This document shows, piece by piece, positions 17,802-27,142 of a stretch of DNA of 64,000 bases (position 1 is its first letter; each line of letters begins with the position of its first letter). The notes below the pieces were generated by a model. It saw only the letters and a list, made by a program, of their open reading frames with translations, had not been told where the DNA came from and ran no database searches. The position numbers and the translations under genes are program-made. The DNA lies in assembly GCA_018823835.1 (NCBI GenBank), contig JAHJHT010000002.1, forward strand, positions 868,001-932,000. The letters are read 5' to 3'. The DNA is from Alphaproteobacteria bacterium. Lineage in GTDB: Bacteria; Pseudomonadota; Alphaproteobacteria; Rhizobiales; Rhizobiaceae.

Positions 17802-18821
17802 ATGGGACAACCGGAAGCGGACGGCTTTGAATTTCCGATCCTGATCGGCGACATTGGCGGCACCAATGCGCGCTTCAGCGTCGTCATGGACGCCGAGACC
17901 GAGCCCGGCGAACCGCAGATCGTCCAGACGGCGAGCTTCGCGACGATCGACGAGGCCATTCGTGCCGCCGTGGTCGAGCGCCTGTCGATCCAGCCGCGCT
18001 CGGCCATCCTGGCGGTGGCCGGGCCGGTCAATGGCGATGCGATCCCGCTCACCAACTGCCCCTGGGTGGTACGGCCCAAAGGCATGCTGTCGACGGTCGG
18101 CCTCGGCGACGTCGTCGTGCTCAATGATTTCGAGGCGCAGGCCCTGGCCGTCGTGGCGCTCGGCGACCGGCATCTCGAGCAGATCGGCGGCGGCGCGGCC
18201 GAGCCTGATGCCAGCCGCGTCGTGCTCGGGCCGGGCACCGGTCTCGGCGTTGCCGGTCTGGTGCATTTCCAGGGCAAGTGGATCCCCGTTCCCGGCGAGG
18301 GTGGCCACATGGATATCGGCCCGCGCACGCCGCGCGACTACGAGATCTGGCCGCATATCGAGCCGCTGGAGGGCCGGGTGTCCGGCGAGCAGATCCTGTG
18401 CGGCCGCGGCCTGGTCAGCACCTATCGCGCCGTCGCCAAGGCAGACGGCAAACCTCACCCTTTCACCCAGCCGGCGGAGATCACAGGCGCAGCGCTCGAC
18501 CGGAGCGACCCGATCGCCGAGGAGGCGCTGGAGCTCTTCGTGACGTGCCTGGGCCGTACGGCAGGCGACCTTGCGCTGGTGTTCAAGAGCCGCGGCGGCG
18601 TGTTCCTGACGGGCGGCATAGCGCCGAGGATCCTGCCGGCGCTGAAGGCCGGCAATTTCCGCGCGGCCTTCGAGGACAAGGCCCCGCACCGCGAAATGAT
18701 GGCCTCGATACCCGTCTATGTTATTACTCACCCGCTCGCCGCGCTGGCCGGACTGGGCGCCTACGCCCGCGAGCCCTCGCGGTTCGGCGTCGAGACTGCC
18801 GGCCGCCGGTGGCGCGGTTGA
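17802..18821 (+). CDS. glk: Glucokinase
   Basis: A 339-residue ATP-dependent glucokinase of the bacterial Glk family, phosphorylating glucose to glucose 6-phosphate in the cytosol. The phosphate-binding motif [11 protein letters not shown] is at 15-25. The sugar site includes NCPWVVRP and LNDFEAQA with the catalytic Asp. [11 protein letters not shown] and [12 protein letters not shown] complete the signature. It lies between methylglyoxal synthase and dapB on the same strand with short gaps (35 and 26 nt), so cotranscription is likely. Confidence 0.95.
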   Translation: MGQPEADGFEFPILIGDIGGTNARFSVVMDAETEPGEPQIVQTASFATIDEAIRAAVVERLSIQPRSAILAVAGPVNGDAIPLTNCPWVVRPKGMLSTVGLGDVVVLNDFEAQALAVVALGDRHLEQIGGGAAEPDASRVVLGPGTGLGVAGLVHFQGKWIPVPGEGGHMDIGPRTPRDYEIWPHIEPLEGRVSGEQILCGRGLVSTYRAVAKADGKPHPFTQPAEITGAALDRSDPIAEEALELFVTCLGRTAGDLALVFKSRGGVFLTGGIAPRILPALKAGNFRAAFEDKAPHREMMASIPVYVITHPLAALAGLGAYAREPSRFGVETAGRRWRG

Positions 18822-18847
18822 ACGAAAGCCGCCTGACGGGAAAACGC

Positions 18848-19666
18848 ATGACTGACATGAGCCTTGTTATCGTGGGAGCCGCTGGCCGAATGGGCCAGAC
18901 GCTGATCCGCACCATCCACGAGATCGAGGGCGTGCGCGTCGCCGGCGCGCTCGAGCGCGCCGGATCCCCCGCGATCGGCAAGGACGCCGGCGAGCTGGCA
19001 GGCGTCGGCCCGATCGGCGTCGCCATCACCGACGATCCGCTGCCCGCCTTCGCCAGCGCCGACGGCGTGCTCGATTTCAGCATACCTGCCGTCAGCGTCG
19101 AGTTCGCCGGCTACGCCGCGCAGGCCCGCATCGTCCATGTCATCGGCACGACCGGCTGTTCGACCGACGACGAGGCCAAGATCGCCGCGGCCGCGCGCCA
19201 CGCCACCATCGTCAAGTCCGGCAACATGAGCCTCGGCGTCAACCTGCTCGCCGTACTGGTCGAGCAGGCCGCGAAGGCGCTCGACCCCGAGGACTTCGAC
19301 ATCGAGATCCTCGAAATGCATCACCGCCACAAGGTCGATGCGCCGTCAGGCACCGCGCTGCTGCTCGGCGAGGCCGCAGCCGCCGGGCGCGCCATCGGCC
19401 TTGCCGAGAACAGCGTGCGGTCGCGTGACGGTCACACCGGGGCACGCAAGGCGGGGACGGTGGGCTTCGCGACGCTGCGCGGCGGCTCGGTGGTCGGCGA
19501 CCATTCGGTCATCCTGGCCGGTCCGGGCGAGCGCATCACGCTGTCGCACCAGGCGGACGACCGCAGCATCTTTGCGCGCGGCGCGGTCAAGGCGGCGCTT
19601 TGGGCGCGCGAGCGCAAGCCGGGGCTCTACTCGATGCGCGACGTGCTGGGGCTCGGCGCGGCATGA
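18848..19666 (+). CDS. dapB: 4-hydroxy-tetrahydrodipicolinate reductase
   Basis: A 272-residue NAD(P)H-dependent enzyme of the lysine/diaminopimelate pathway. The Rossmann motif is VGAAGRMGQ at 9-17. The DapB signature [16 protein letters not shown] contains the catalytic His and the Lys that binds the substrate. Other conserved blocks are IGTTGCS and [12 protein letters not shown]. The start at 18848 follows a short leader after glk; an internal Met at residue 4 is also possible. Length and motifs are complete. Confidence 0.96.
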   Translation: MTDMSLVIVGAAGRMGQTLIRTIHEIEGVRVAGALERAGSPAIGKDAGELAGVGPIGVAITDDPLPAFASADGVLDFSIPAVSVEFAGYAAQARIVHVIGTTGCSTDDEAKIAAAARHATIVKSGNMSLGVNLLAVLVEQAAKALDPEDFDIEILEMHHRHKVDAPSGTALLLGEAAAAGRAIGLAENSVRSRDGHTGARKAGTVGFATLRGGSVVGDHSVILAGPGERITLSHQADDRSIFARGAVKAALWARERKPGLYSMRDVLGLGAA

Positions 19667-19775
19667 CGCTGCCGCGCATTACCTCCAGCCAGGCAACCCT
19701 TTCCGGCTCTGCGAGCCGTTCGCCCGGGATCGGCCCGGTCCCGTTCACATATTCCGATCAGTCATAGGAGAGACC

Positions 19776-20393
19776 ATGTCCGGCACACTCGTGCTCGTCC
19801 GCCACGGCCAGAGCGAATGGAATCTGAAGAACCTTTTCACCGGCTGGCGCGACGTCGACCTGACCGATCTCGGCCGCGAGGAAGCCAAGGCCGGCGGCGA
19901 GCGGCTGAAGGCGCGCGGGTTGAAGTTCGACATCGCCTTCACCTCGGACCTGATGCGGGCGCAGAAGACCTGCCAGATCATCCTCGACGTGGTCGGACAG
20001 AGCGATCTCGAGACCATCCGCAACCAGGCCCTCAACGAACGCGACTACGGCGATCTCTCCGGCCTCAACAAGGACGACGCGCGCAAGAAGTGGGGCGAGG
20101 AACAGGTCCATATCTGGCGCCGCTCCTACGACGTGCCGCCGCCCGGCGGCGAGAGCCTGAAGGACACCGGCGCACGCGTCTGGCCCTACTACCTGCATGA
20201 CCTGCAGCCGCATGTGCTGCGCGGCGAGACCGTTCTGGTCGCCGCGCACGGCAATTCGCTGCGCGCGCTGATCATGGCGCTCGACGGTACCTCGGGCGAG
20301 GAGATCGTCAATCTGGAGCTCGCGACCGGCGTGCCGATCATCTACAAGCTCAACGCGGATTCCACCGTGGCTTCCAAGGAAGTGCTCGCCTAG
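19776..20393 (+). CDS. gpmA: 2,3-bisphosphoglycerate-dependent phosphoglycerate mutase
   Basis: A 205-residue glycolytic mutase that interconverts 3- and 2-phosphoglycerate. The phosphohistidine motif [10 protein letters not shown] (His10), the acid residue in [14 protein letters not shown] and the second His in [12 protein letters not shown] are all present. The alphaproteobacterial form is shorter than the 250-residue enterobacterial one, as here. The start at 19776 has a strong ribosome site TAGGAGAG. Its stop overlaps the convergent universal stress gene: both stops share the CTAG at 20390-20393. Confidence 0.95.
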   Translation: MSGTLVLVRHGQSEWNLKNLFTGWRDVDLTDLGREEAKAGGERLKARGLKFDIAFTSDLMRAQKTCQIILDVVGQSDLETIRNQALNERDYGDLSGLNKDDARKKWGEEQVHIWRRSYDVPPPGGESLKDTGARVWPYYLHDLQPHVLRGETVLVAAHGNSLRALIMALDGTSGEEIVNLELATGVPIIYKLNADSTVASKEVLA

Positions 20394-20881
20394 GCGAGGC
20401 TGTCGATGTCCTGGTCCGACAGGTTCATCGGCACGACGGTCACGGGAATCGGGAAGGCGGCGCCCTTGCCGGCGATCGAGGCAACCAGCGGTCCCGGCCC
20501 CTCCTTGGAGGCGCCGGCGGCCAGCACCAGGATCGCGATGTCCTGGTCGTCCTCGATCAGCTTGTGGATCTCCTCGGCGGGCTTGCCCTCGCGCACCACC
20601 AGCTCGGGCTCGATGCCGAGCTTCTCGCGCACCTTGCCGGCATAGCCGTCGAGCGCGGCGTTTGCCGTCGCCATCGCCTCGTCGCGGATGATCTTCTCGA
20701 CGCCCAGCCAATGCTGCACTTCACCGGGCTCGATGACATAGAGAAGCACGAGCACGCCGCCCGTGGTCTGCGCACGGCGCGACGCATAGGCCACGGCGCG
20801 TTCGCATTCGGGCGTGTCGTCGATGATCGCCAGAAACTTGCGGCGGTGGCCGGCTTCCCGGCTCAGGCGTTTAGAGACCAT
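20390..20881 (-). CDS. Universal stress protein family (UspA)
   Basis: A 163-residue cytosolic Usp-domain protein. The N-terminal strand [18 protein letters not shown] and the mid block LVLLYVIEP are typical. The ATP-binding end of the domain reads [34 protein letters not shown], a diverged G-x2-G-x9-G-S/T motif, so nucleotide binding is uncertain. It is convergent with gpmA, sharing 4 nt, and lies in front of trpS on the same strand. This placement beside trpS is common in Rhizobiales. Confidence 0.88.
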   Translation of the reverse strand: MVSKRLSREAGHRRKFLAIIDDTPECERAVAYASRRAQTTGGVLVLLYVIEPGEVQHWLGVEKIIRDEAMATANAALDGYAGKVREKLGIEPELVVREGKPAEEIHKLIEDDQDIAILVLAAGASKEGPGPLVASIAGKGAAFPIPVTVVPMNLSDQDIDSLA

Positions 20882-20965
20882 CTGTCATCCTGCTTCGAGA
20901 CCTGATCGCGCGGCAATCTGCCATCTGCCGCCCCGGGCGGCAAGACGGTGCAGAGTGACGCTTCG

Positions 20966-22033
20966 TCAGTCGCCGAGCAACCCGATGATCTCACGCACCG
21001 ATTTCATCGTCGCCTCGGCCCGCGCGCCGGCCCGTTCGCCGCCGTCGCGCAACACTGCATCGACATAGGCCTTGTCGGCCGAAATGCGGCGCATCTCGCC
21101 GGCAATCGGTGCCAGCTTCTCCACCGCCAGGTCGGCCAGCGCCGGCTTGAAGACGGAGAACTGCTGGCCGCCGAATTCCTTGAGCACGGCTTCCTTGGAG
21201 ATTTCGGCCAGTCCGGCATAGATGCCGACGAGGTTTTCCGCCTCCGGCCTTTCTGCCAGGCCCTCGAGTTCGCTCGGCAGCGGCGCCGGATCGGTCTTGG
21301 CCTTGCGGATCTTCTTCGAGATGGTGTCGGCATCGTCGGTCAGGTTGATGCGCGAGAGGTCCGACGGGTCCGACTTCGACATCTTCTTGGAGCCGTCGCG
21401 CAGGCTCATGATGCGCGCCGCCGGTCCGCCGATCACCGGCTCGATGAGCGGGAAAAAGCCGTTGACCTTCTCCTCGCCGACCATCATCTCGACGCCGCAG
21501 CCAAGCTCGGCGATGCGGTCGGAGAAGTCGTTGTTGAACTTCTGGGCGATGTCGCGCGTCAGCTCGACATGCTGCTTCTGGTCGTCGCCGACCGGCACCT
21601 GGGTGGCGCGGTAGACCATCATGTCGGCGGCCATCAGGCTCGGATAGGCGAGCAGGCCGAGCGAGGCGTTCTCGCGGTCCTTGCCGGCCTTGTCCTTGAA
21701 CTGCGTCATGCGGTTCATCCAGCCGATGCGCGCCACGCAGTTGAATATCCAGGCGAGCTCGGCGTGCTGCATCACCCGGCTCTGGTTGAAGACGATGTGC
21801 TTCTTCGGGTCGATGCCCGAGGCCAGGAAGGCCGCCGTGATCGAGCGGGTCTGGTCAGCAAGGTCTGCATGGACGAGCTGCGCGGTGATGGAGTGGAGAT
21901 CGACGACGCAGTAGATGCAGTCGCTGGTTTCCTGCAGGGCGACGAACTTCTTGATCGCGCCGAGATAGTTGCCGAGGTGGAGGTTTCCGGTCGGCTGGAC
22001 GCCGGAGAAGACGAGCGGCTGGAAGGTGGTCAT
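20966..22033 (-). CDS. trpS: Tryptophanyl-tRNA synthetase
   Basis: A 355-residue class I aminoacyl-tRNA synthetase that charges tRNA-Trp. The HIGH-type motif is HLGN at 19-22 ([10 protein letters not shown]) and KMSKS is at 217-221, both intact. The tryptophan pocket block includes DLHSITA, and [19 protein letters not shown] is typical. Length fits the alphaproteobacterial enzyme. In this order of Rhizobiales genomes murJ normally sits right beside trpS; here three sugar-related genes lie between. Confidence 0.96.
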   Translation of the reverse strand: MTTFQPLVFSGVQPTGNLHLGNYLGAIKKFVALQETSDCIYCVVDLHSITAQLVHADLADQTRSITAAFLASGIDPKKHIVFNQSRVMQHAELAWIFNCVARIGWMNRMTQFKDKAGKDRENASLGLLAYPSLMAADMMVYRATQVPVGDDQKQHVELTRDIAQKFNNDFSDRIAELGCGVEMMVGEEKVNGFFPLIEPVIGGPAARIMSLRDGSKKMSKSDPSDLSRINLTDDADTISKKIRKAKTDPAPLPSELEGLAERPEAENLVGIYAGLAEISKEAVLKEFGGQQFSVFKPALADLAVEKLAPIAGEMRRISADKAYVDAVLRDGGERAGARAEATMKSVREIIGLLGD

Positions 22034-22118
22034 TGTCGTTGATCCCGATGGCTTGTGGAGGGCCGTTTCGCGCGCGGCGAAATGCGAGAAGGGCTTATGG
22101 ACGAAGCCCTGTCCGGGA

Positions 22119-23339
22119 TCAAGTATTCACGGTACGGCCGCCCCGTGGCGCGGCGGCGGGGGCTTTCGCCGCCGAACGCGGCAAGGTGCGGCGGCGGGCC
22201 GGCATGCCGACCAGCAGGCCGAGACGCGGCGGCAGCTTCTCGGCCAGCATGGCAAAGGCCAGCGAACCGGCGAAGGTGGCAACCACCACGAGGAACCAGG
22301 CGGGCCAGACGCCGAGATCGAGCGGCAGCACGTAGTAGAGCGCGGCGATCACCACCGTCTGGTGGACGATGTAGAGCGGAAAGATCTTGCGGTTCAGCCA
22401 CATCAGTGCCGCGCTTTCGCGGTCGAAATATTTCGCGCCGAAGCCGACCAGCGCCAGGATCATCGACCAGGCCAGGGCAAAGACCAGCAGCTTGAACAGC
22501 GGTGTGACGTCTGCGTAGTTGCCGAGGAAATGCCCGCCGGCGTCGGTGAAGCAGAAGAGATAGAGATAGGTCGTCAGCACGAAGGCGAAGGCGGCGCTGT
22601 GGTAGCGGCGCTCGACGATCGCGGCAATGACCGCGGCATGGTGGCGGGCGACAAGGAAGCCCAGCCCGAACCAGCTCGCCCAGGCAGCAAACCAGGCGCC
22701 GTCATTGTAGAGCGCATTGGTCTGGCGCGGGAAGAACGGCGTCAGAACGAGGTTCAAAACCAGCGGCAACAGGAAGAACAGGTAGATTCCGTCGCTTTTC
22801 GCCGTTCGCTCGAACCAGTCCGTCACCGGTTTGGCGCGCGGATGCGACAGGATCCGGAACACCGGGTAGCAGAGGAAAGACATGACCAGCAGGTAGGCGA
22901 CGAACCACATGTGCGCCCAGGTGAAATTGCCGGCCGGGTAGCGCCCCTCGGTGAAGTAGCGCGTCACCCAGAAGGTCAGCAGCGAGCCTTCATAGCCGTC
23001 CTCGGCCATGCGCTCGAACCAGACCTGCGGCACGATGATCACGCACATGGCGAAGATCAGCGGTACGAAAAGCCGGACGAAGCGCTCCTTCAGGAAGGCC
23101 GAGGCGGTGGCCGAGCGGAAGGTGAACCAGGTCCCCATGCCGGAGACGAAGAACAGCAGCGCAAGGCGCCAGGCGCGCGGGAAGTCCATCGTCAACTGCA
23201 GGCCGAGGCTGCCCTGCGGGCTCTTCATCAGCCAGTCCATGTCGGGAAAGAAGGCGACCGAGGAATGGTAGACGATGAGGATCAGAAAGGCCGAAACGCG
23301 CAGCCAGTCGACGTAGTGAAGTCTGGCGCTTGGCGGCAT
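22119..23339 (-). CDS. Membrane acyltransferase (acyltransferase 3 / OpgC-like)
   Basis: A 406-residue inner-membrane protein with about ten helices. It starts [26 protein letters not shown], the acyltransferase 3 family pattern with Asp, Arg and His placed for acyl transfer; the R/FR motif [19 protein letters not shown] follows. Such proteins add acetyl, succinyl or other acyl groups to glucans, lipopolysaccharide or exopolysaccharide at the cell surface. The start at 23339 ([12 protein letters not shown]) was chosen as the open frame to 23474 has no family match. It precedes trpS by 85 nt and stands near a glycosyltransferase and a sugar epimerase. Confidence 0.85.
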   Translation of the reverse strand: MPPSARLHYVDWLRVSAFLILIVYHSSVAFFPDMDWLMKSPQGSLGLQLTMDFPRAWRLALLFFVSGMGTWFTFRSATASAFLKERFVRLFVPLIFAMCVIIVPQVWFERMAEDGYEGSLLTFWVTRYFTEGRYPAGNFTWAHMWFVAYLLVMSFLCYPVFRILSHPRAKPVTDWFERTAKSDGIYLFFLLPLVLNLVLTPFFPRQTNALYNDGAWFAAWASWFGLGFLVARHHAAVIAAIVERRYHSAAFAFVLTTYLYLFCFTDAGGHFLGNYADVTPLFKLLVFALAWSMILALVGFGAKYFDRESAALMWLNRKIFPLYIVHQTVVIAALYYVLPLDLGVWPAWFLVVVATFAGSLAFAMLAEKLPPRLGLLVGMPARRRTLPRSAAKAPAAAPRGGRTVNT

Positions 23340-23472
23340 CAGGACTCTCCGGGCAATCGCAGGCGGCGGTACGCAGGCCCGCCGATCAGGCGCAACCTGA
23401 CCCGGTTTTGTTAAGAAACCGGCCCGGAAATGGCGAAAATGCCGACGTAAGGGTCCGGTTTGCGGGAAGAAC

Positions 23473-23512
23473 ACCCCGATTTGGGCGTAAAACCCCTCGA
23501 TCTGGCGTGAAA
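23473..23512. repeat. Imperfect tandem 20-bp repeat upstream of the acyltransferase
   Basis: Two adjoining units of about 20 bp read ACCCCGATTTGGGCGTAAAA and ACCCCTCGATCTGGCGTGAA. They sit in the 206-nt gap between the acyltransferase start and the glycosyltransferase stop. They could be a regulator binding site or chance similarity. Confidence 0.35.
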
Positions 23513-23545
23513 TGCAGGCGACCTGCCCCTCTCGGCGGGTCGCCC

Positions 23546-24862
23546 TCAGTCGTCCCCCTGGCGCGACCGGAACGGGTCAAGGAAGCTGCCGAGAGCCGTC
23601 GCGAGCCGGCCGGCGGCCCCCAGCGGCTGTATGACGATGTCGGCCATGCCGAGGCCCCGGTTGCCGCCGAGCGGACGTTGCGATCGCCCGAGCTCAAGTT
23701 GCAGGACCGTATAGCCGGAAGGGTCGAGCCGGGCGACGAGGGATGCGGTCGCGCCGAAGAACGTGCCGCGCGGCTCGGGATTCGAGAGCCGGACGCCCGC
23801 CGGCCCGCCGTTGACGGTGACGGCAAGGGTCCGGAGGGCGTGGCGGTCGGAATGCACAAGCTGCAGCTTGATCCGGACAGACCCGGCTGCGGTGAAGGGG
23901 ATGAGCACCTTGGGACGCGGGTTGCTGCCGACCCAGCGGACCGTCGGATCGTCGGACATCGGCAGGCGCCAGTCCAGGGCGCGCGGACCGTCGTCCTGCC
24001 GGATCGTCTCGCGGCGCTCGAGCGGCCGCAGGACGGGCAGCGCTATGCCCTTGTTGCCGGCATTCCGCCTGGCCATTTCGCCCTTCTCGAGATTCTCGAA
24101 AGCGGAATAGCGCACGGCCATGAATGTCCCCGCCGCGCGCGCGGCCGCCACCTCGGCCGCAAGAAAGGTCTCGTAGCCCGGCGCAGCCATGCGCGCGAGC
24201 ATCGCCTCCTGCTCATCGGAGGCGTGGCGCAGGTAGCTCAGGTAGCGGTGGCCGGCAGCGAACTTGTGGGCCGTGACGCGCCCGGTCGAGGCGAAACGCA
24301 TCCCGGCATGTGCGGCGCGCAGCAGGAAATCCGAGTCGACCGGCGCACGCACCTCGTGCGGAGGGAGCCAGGGGCCGATGCGATCGGTGACGTCGCGGCG
24401 ATGCGCGAAGCTTGAGGGCGGGAAGAAGTGCTCGAACGGCACACGGTCGTCGTCGAAGATGCCGGTGACCTGGCGAAAGTCGCTGCCCGGCGCGCCATGA
24501 AAGATCGCGCCGCCGACAGCGAAATCGAGTGTCGGGTCGCGCTCGAACAGGGCAGCCAGCGCCGCGAGATGGCCGGGCGCCCAGATGTCGTCGTGCCCGA
24601 GATAGGCGATATGGTCACACCCGGCCATCGCGATACCGGCATTGTTGGGGAAGGACTGGCTGCCGCATCGTTCGGCGAGATTGTGCCAGCGGATTTTCGG
24701 CGAGCCGATTGCCGCAACCACGTCGGCCGTTTCGTCGTCGCAGCAGTCGCCTACCACCACGAGTTCGAAACCGTCATGGGTCTGGGCCAGCACGGAGCGT
24801 ATCGAGGGCAGGATGTGGCGCCCGCGATTATAGGTCGCCATGACGACCGTGAACCGGGTCAT
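23546..24862 (-). CDS. Family 2 glycosyltransferase
   Basis: A 438-residue protein with an N-terminal GT-A domain. The start FTVVMATYNRGRHILPSIRSVLAQT is typical of GT2, and the metal-binding DxD equivalent is in YLGHDDIWAPGHL. The segment from 300 on has no GT2 match; it contains beta-rich stretches (TVRWVGSNPRPKVLIPF, RTLAVTVNGGPAG, YTVLQLELG) that look like a carbohydrate-binding or lectin-like domain. No membrane helix is visible, so it acts in the cytosol. It is 3 nt downstream of a sugar epimerase gene, suggesting one step of surface glycan synthesis. The acceptor and donor are unknown. Confidence 0.85.
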   Translation of the reverse strand: MTRFTVVMATYNRGRHILPSIRSVLAQTHDGFELVVVGDCCDDETADVVAAIGSPKIRWHNLAERCGSQSFPNNAGIAMAGCDHIAYLGHDDIWAPGHLAALAALFERDPTLDFAVGGAIFHGAPGSDFRQVTGIFDDDRVPFEHFFPPSSFAHRRDVTDRIGPWLPPHEVRAPVDSDFLLRAAHAGMRFASTGRVTAHKFAAGHRYLSYLRHASDEQEAMLARMAAPGYETFLAAEVAAARAAGTFMAVRYSAFENLEKGEMARRNAGNKGIALPVLRPLERRETIRQDDGPRALDWRLPMSDDPTVRWVGSNPRPKVLIPFTAAGSVRIKLQLVHSDRHALRTLAVTVNGGPAGVRLSNPEPRGTFFGATASLVARLDPSGYTVLQLELGRSQRPLGGNRGLGMADIVIQPLGAAGRLATALGSFLDPFRSRQGDD

Positions 24863-24865
24863 CGT

Positions 24866-25390
24866 TCAGACGAACCGGTAGGGGATGCCCGGATGATCGA
24901 ACCGCACCCTGCTCTTGTCGGGACGGGACGGATCGTAGGCGCGGGTCGGCATGTTGATGAAGGTGGCCGTCTGGCTGCCCCTGTTGTGGACGCCGTGGAT
25001 CACGAAGGGCGGAATCGTCAGCGTGATCTTGTTGGCCTCGCCGACGTCGAGGATGTTCAACTGCCCGTGGGTCGGGCTGCCGGGCCTGATATCATAGAGG
25101 ACGACCCTGATGTCGCCGTTGGTGTAGGCGAGCCGGTCGTACTGCCGCTTGTGATAGACCCAGGCGCGGATCGATCCGGGCGCCGCCGTCACCCAGTAGA
25201 CGTGCGGCGCGGGCTGCACGGGCTCCTGCAGGTCGGAGAGAAGAACCGTCAAGTCGCCGCGCTTGTCGACCTTCGTGTCGAGGCGCTGGATGCGGACGCC
25301 GTCGATCCTGTTTTCGATCTCGACGTCCTGCAAGATCCTGCCCTCGTCCCAGGCCGGATCATCCGTGAAGTCCTCGAGCGAAAGCGGCAT
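24866..25390 (-). CDS. RmlC-like sugar 3,5-epimerase family protein
   Basis: A 174-residue cupin of the dTDP-4-dehydrorhamnose 3,5-epimerase family. Visible family parts are KRGDLTVLLS, SIRAWVYHKRQYDRL (where RmlC has its catalytic His within RGLHYQ), RVVLYDIRPGSPTHGQ and IPPFVIHGVHNRG. Family members epimerise nucleotide-linked keto-sugars. The catalytic His is in VYHKRQ rather than the canonical LHYQ, so the substrate may differ. It is the first gene of a two-gene unit with the GT2 enzyme (3-nt gap). Confidence 0.82.
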   Translation of the reverse strand: MPLSLEDFTDDPAWDEGRILQDVEIENRIDGVRIQRLDTKVDKRGDLTVLLSDLQEPVQPAPHVYWVTAAPGSIRAWVYHKRQYDRLAYTNGDIRVVLYDIRPGSPTHGQLNILDVGEANKITLTIPPFVIHGVHNRGSQTATFINMPTRAYDPSRPDKSRVRFDHPGIPYRFV

Positions 25391-25491
25391 CGCTAACCTT
25401 GTCCATCCTGTGCCGGCAGCGGACCGGCGTTGCTTGCGTTGATTTCGAACTCAGTTACCGGACGGGAGGCAGGCGTCAAGCGACGCGCCGC

Positions 25492-27096
25492 CTAATCCGG
25501 GTCCTGACCGGCTTCACCGGCAGCCGGCGTCTCGCCGGGCCTGCGCTTCACGTTGCGCCGGATCATCCCCATGTCGGCGCCGCCCGTACCGAAGGCAGTG
25601 GCGAAATAGATCACCATGGCGCCGGCAACCAGCACGGCGAGCGCACTCGCCTGGCTGTAGATCGGCGAGGCCGCCGCAAGCCAGTCGCCCAGCCAGCCGG
25701 CGGCGAAATAGAGCGCGCCGGCCATGATGGCGGAGGCGAGCAGCAAGCGCGGTATGCGCTTCACCAGCGCGGCGTCGCGCGTCCAGTGGCCCCGCCAGGC
25801 CAGGGTACCGAAGAGCAGGCCTGCATTGATCCAGCCGGCGGTCGCGGCCGCGATCGCGATGCCGACAGCGCCATAGGCCGGAAACAGGGTCAGCGCGATC
25901 GAGATGTTCACGATCACCGACAGGCCGGCGAAATACATCGGCGTGCGCGTGTCCTCGCGCGCGAAAAAGCCCGGCGTGAAGGCCTTGATCAACACGAAGG
26001 CCGGCAGGCCGATGCCGAAGACGGAGAGCACTTCGGCCACCAGCGTCGTGTCCTGCGGGGTGAAGGCACCGCGTTCGTAGAGCACGCGCACGATCGGCTC
26101 GGCGATGGTCAGCAGCGCGGCGGCCGCGGGCAGCGTCAGGAAGAGCGTGAACTCGACCGAGCGGTTCTGCAGGTTGGCCGCCTCGACGCGGTGGCCGGAG
26201 CGCAGCGCGCGCGCCAGTTCGGGCAGGAGGACGACACCCACCGCCACGCCGACGACGCCGAGCGGCAACTGGTAGACGCGGTCCGCGAGATTGAGCGAGG
26301 GCACCGCGCCCGCCTTGCCCGAGGCGATCGCCGTGCCGACCAGCGTGTTGATCTGCGTGATCCCGCCGGTGATGGCGGCGGGCAAAGCGAGCCACAGCAG
26401 CCGCCTGACGTTCTTGGTCAGTCGCGGCCGACGAAATCCGATCGAGACACCGGCGTGGCGCACGGCGAAGAACAGGATGCCAAGCTGGACGACGCCCGCC
26501 ATCATCACGCCCCAGGCGAGCATGGTGCCGACGCCCGGCCCGTCATGGCCGCGGTACCATGCCGCGACGAGGATTGTGACAAGGATGATGTTGAGGAAGA
26601 CGGGCGCGATGGCCGCCGCGAAGTAGCGGTGCAGCGAGTTCAGCATGCCCGCCATCATCGCGCCGAGCGACATGCACATGAGATAGGGGAACATGATCGC
26701 CGCGAGCTCGGTGGTGAGCAGAAGCTTGGCGGGGTTCTCGGCGAAGCCCGGCGCGATGGCGTAGCGGATGAGGAACGGCATCGCCAGTTCCATCGCGATC
26801 GTGAGAAGCAGGAGGACGGTGAACAGGACCCCGAAAACTTCCTCGGAGAACTTTTTCGCGCCTTCGACGCCGCCCGCCTCGATCTCCTTGGCGAAGAGTG
26901 GGACGAAGGCGGCGTTGAAGGCGCCCTCGGCGAACAGCCGGCGGAATGTGTTGGGAAACTGGAACGCCGCGTAGAAGGCCTCGGCGACCGGCCCGGTGCC
27001 GAGCGCGGCGGCCATCATCATTTCGCGCGCAAAGCCGAAGACGCGGCTCAGCATCGTGCCGGCTCCGACGGTGGCGAATTTCCTGACGAGACTCAT
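25492..27096 (-). CDS. murJ: Lipid II flippase
   Basis: A 534-residue inner-membrane protein with about 14 helices (MurJ/MviN family). It turns lipid II to the periplasmic face for peptidoglycan synthesis. The start MSLVRKFATVGAGTMLSRVFGF at 27096 is the family N-terminus; the frame is open to 27198 without similarity. Conserved blocks FPNTFRRLFAEGAFNAAFVPLF and SVFGIGLPAFVLIKAFTPGFFAREDTRTP include the Arg and Asp residues important for function. It lies 46 nt after glnD, an arrangement common in Rhizobiales. Confidence 0.96.
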   Translation of the reverse strand: MSLVRKFATVGAGTMLSRVFGFAREMMMAAALGTGPVAEAFYAAFQFPNTFRRLFAEGAFNAAFVPLFAKEIEAGGVEGAKKFSEEVFGVLFTVLLLLTIAMELAMPFLIRYAIAPGFAENPAKLLLTTELAAIMFPYLMCMSLGAMMAGMLNSLHRYFAAAIAPVFLNIILVTILVAAWYRGHDGPGVGTMLAWGVMMAGVVQLGILFFAVRHAGVSIGFRRPRLTKNVRRLLWLALPAAITGGITQINTLVGTAIASGKAGAVPSLNLADRVYQLPLGVVGVAVGVVLLPELARALRSGHRVEAANLQNRSVEFTLFLTLPAAAALLTIAEPIVRVLYERGAFTPQDTTLVAEVLSVFGIGLPAFVLIKAFTPGFFAREDTRTPMYFAGLSVIVNISIALTLFPAYGAVGIAIAAATAGWINAGLLFGTLAWRGHWTRDAALVKRIPRLLLASAIMAGALYFAAGWLGDWLAAASPIYSQASALAVLVAGAMVIYFATAFGTGGADMGMIRRNVKRRPGETPAAGEAGQDPD

Positions 27097-27142
27097 CGGG
27101 CGGGACCGTGGCTGGTGGAACAGGGCATTTCGATTGTCGGCC

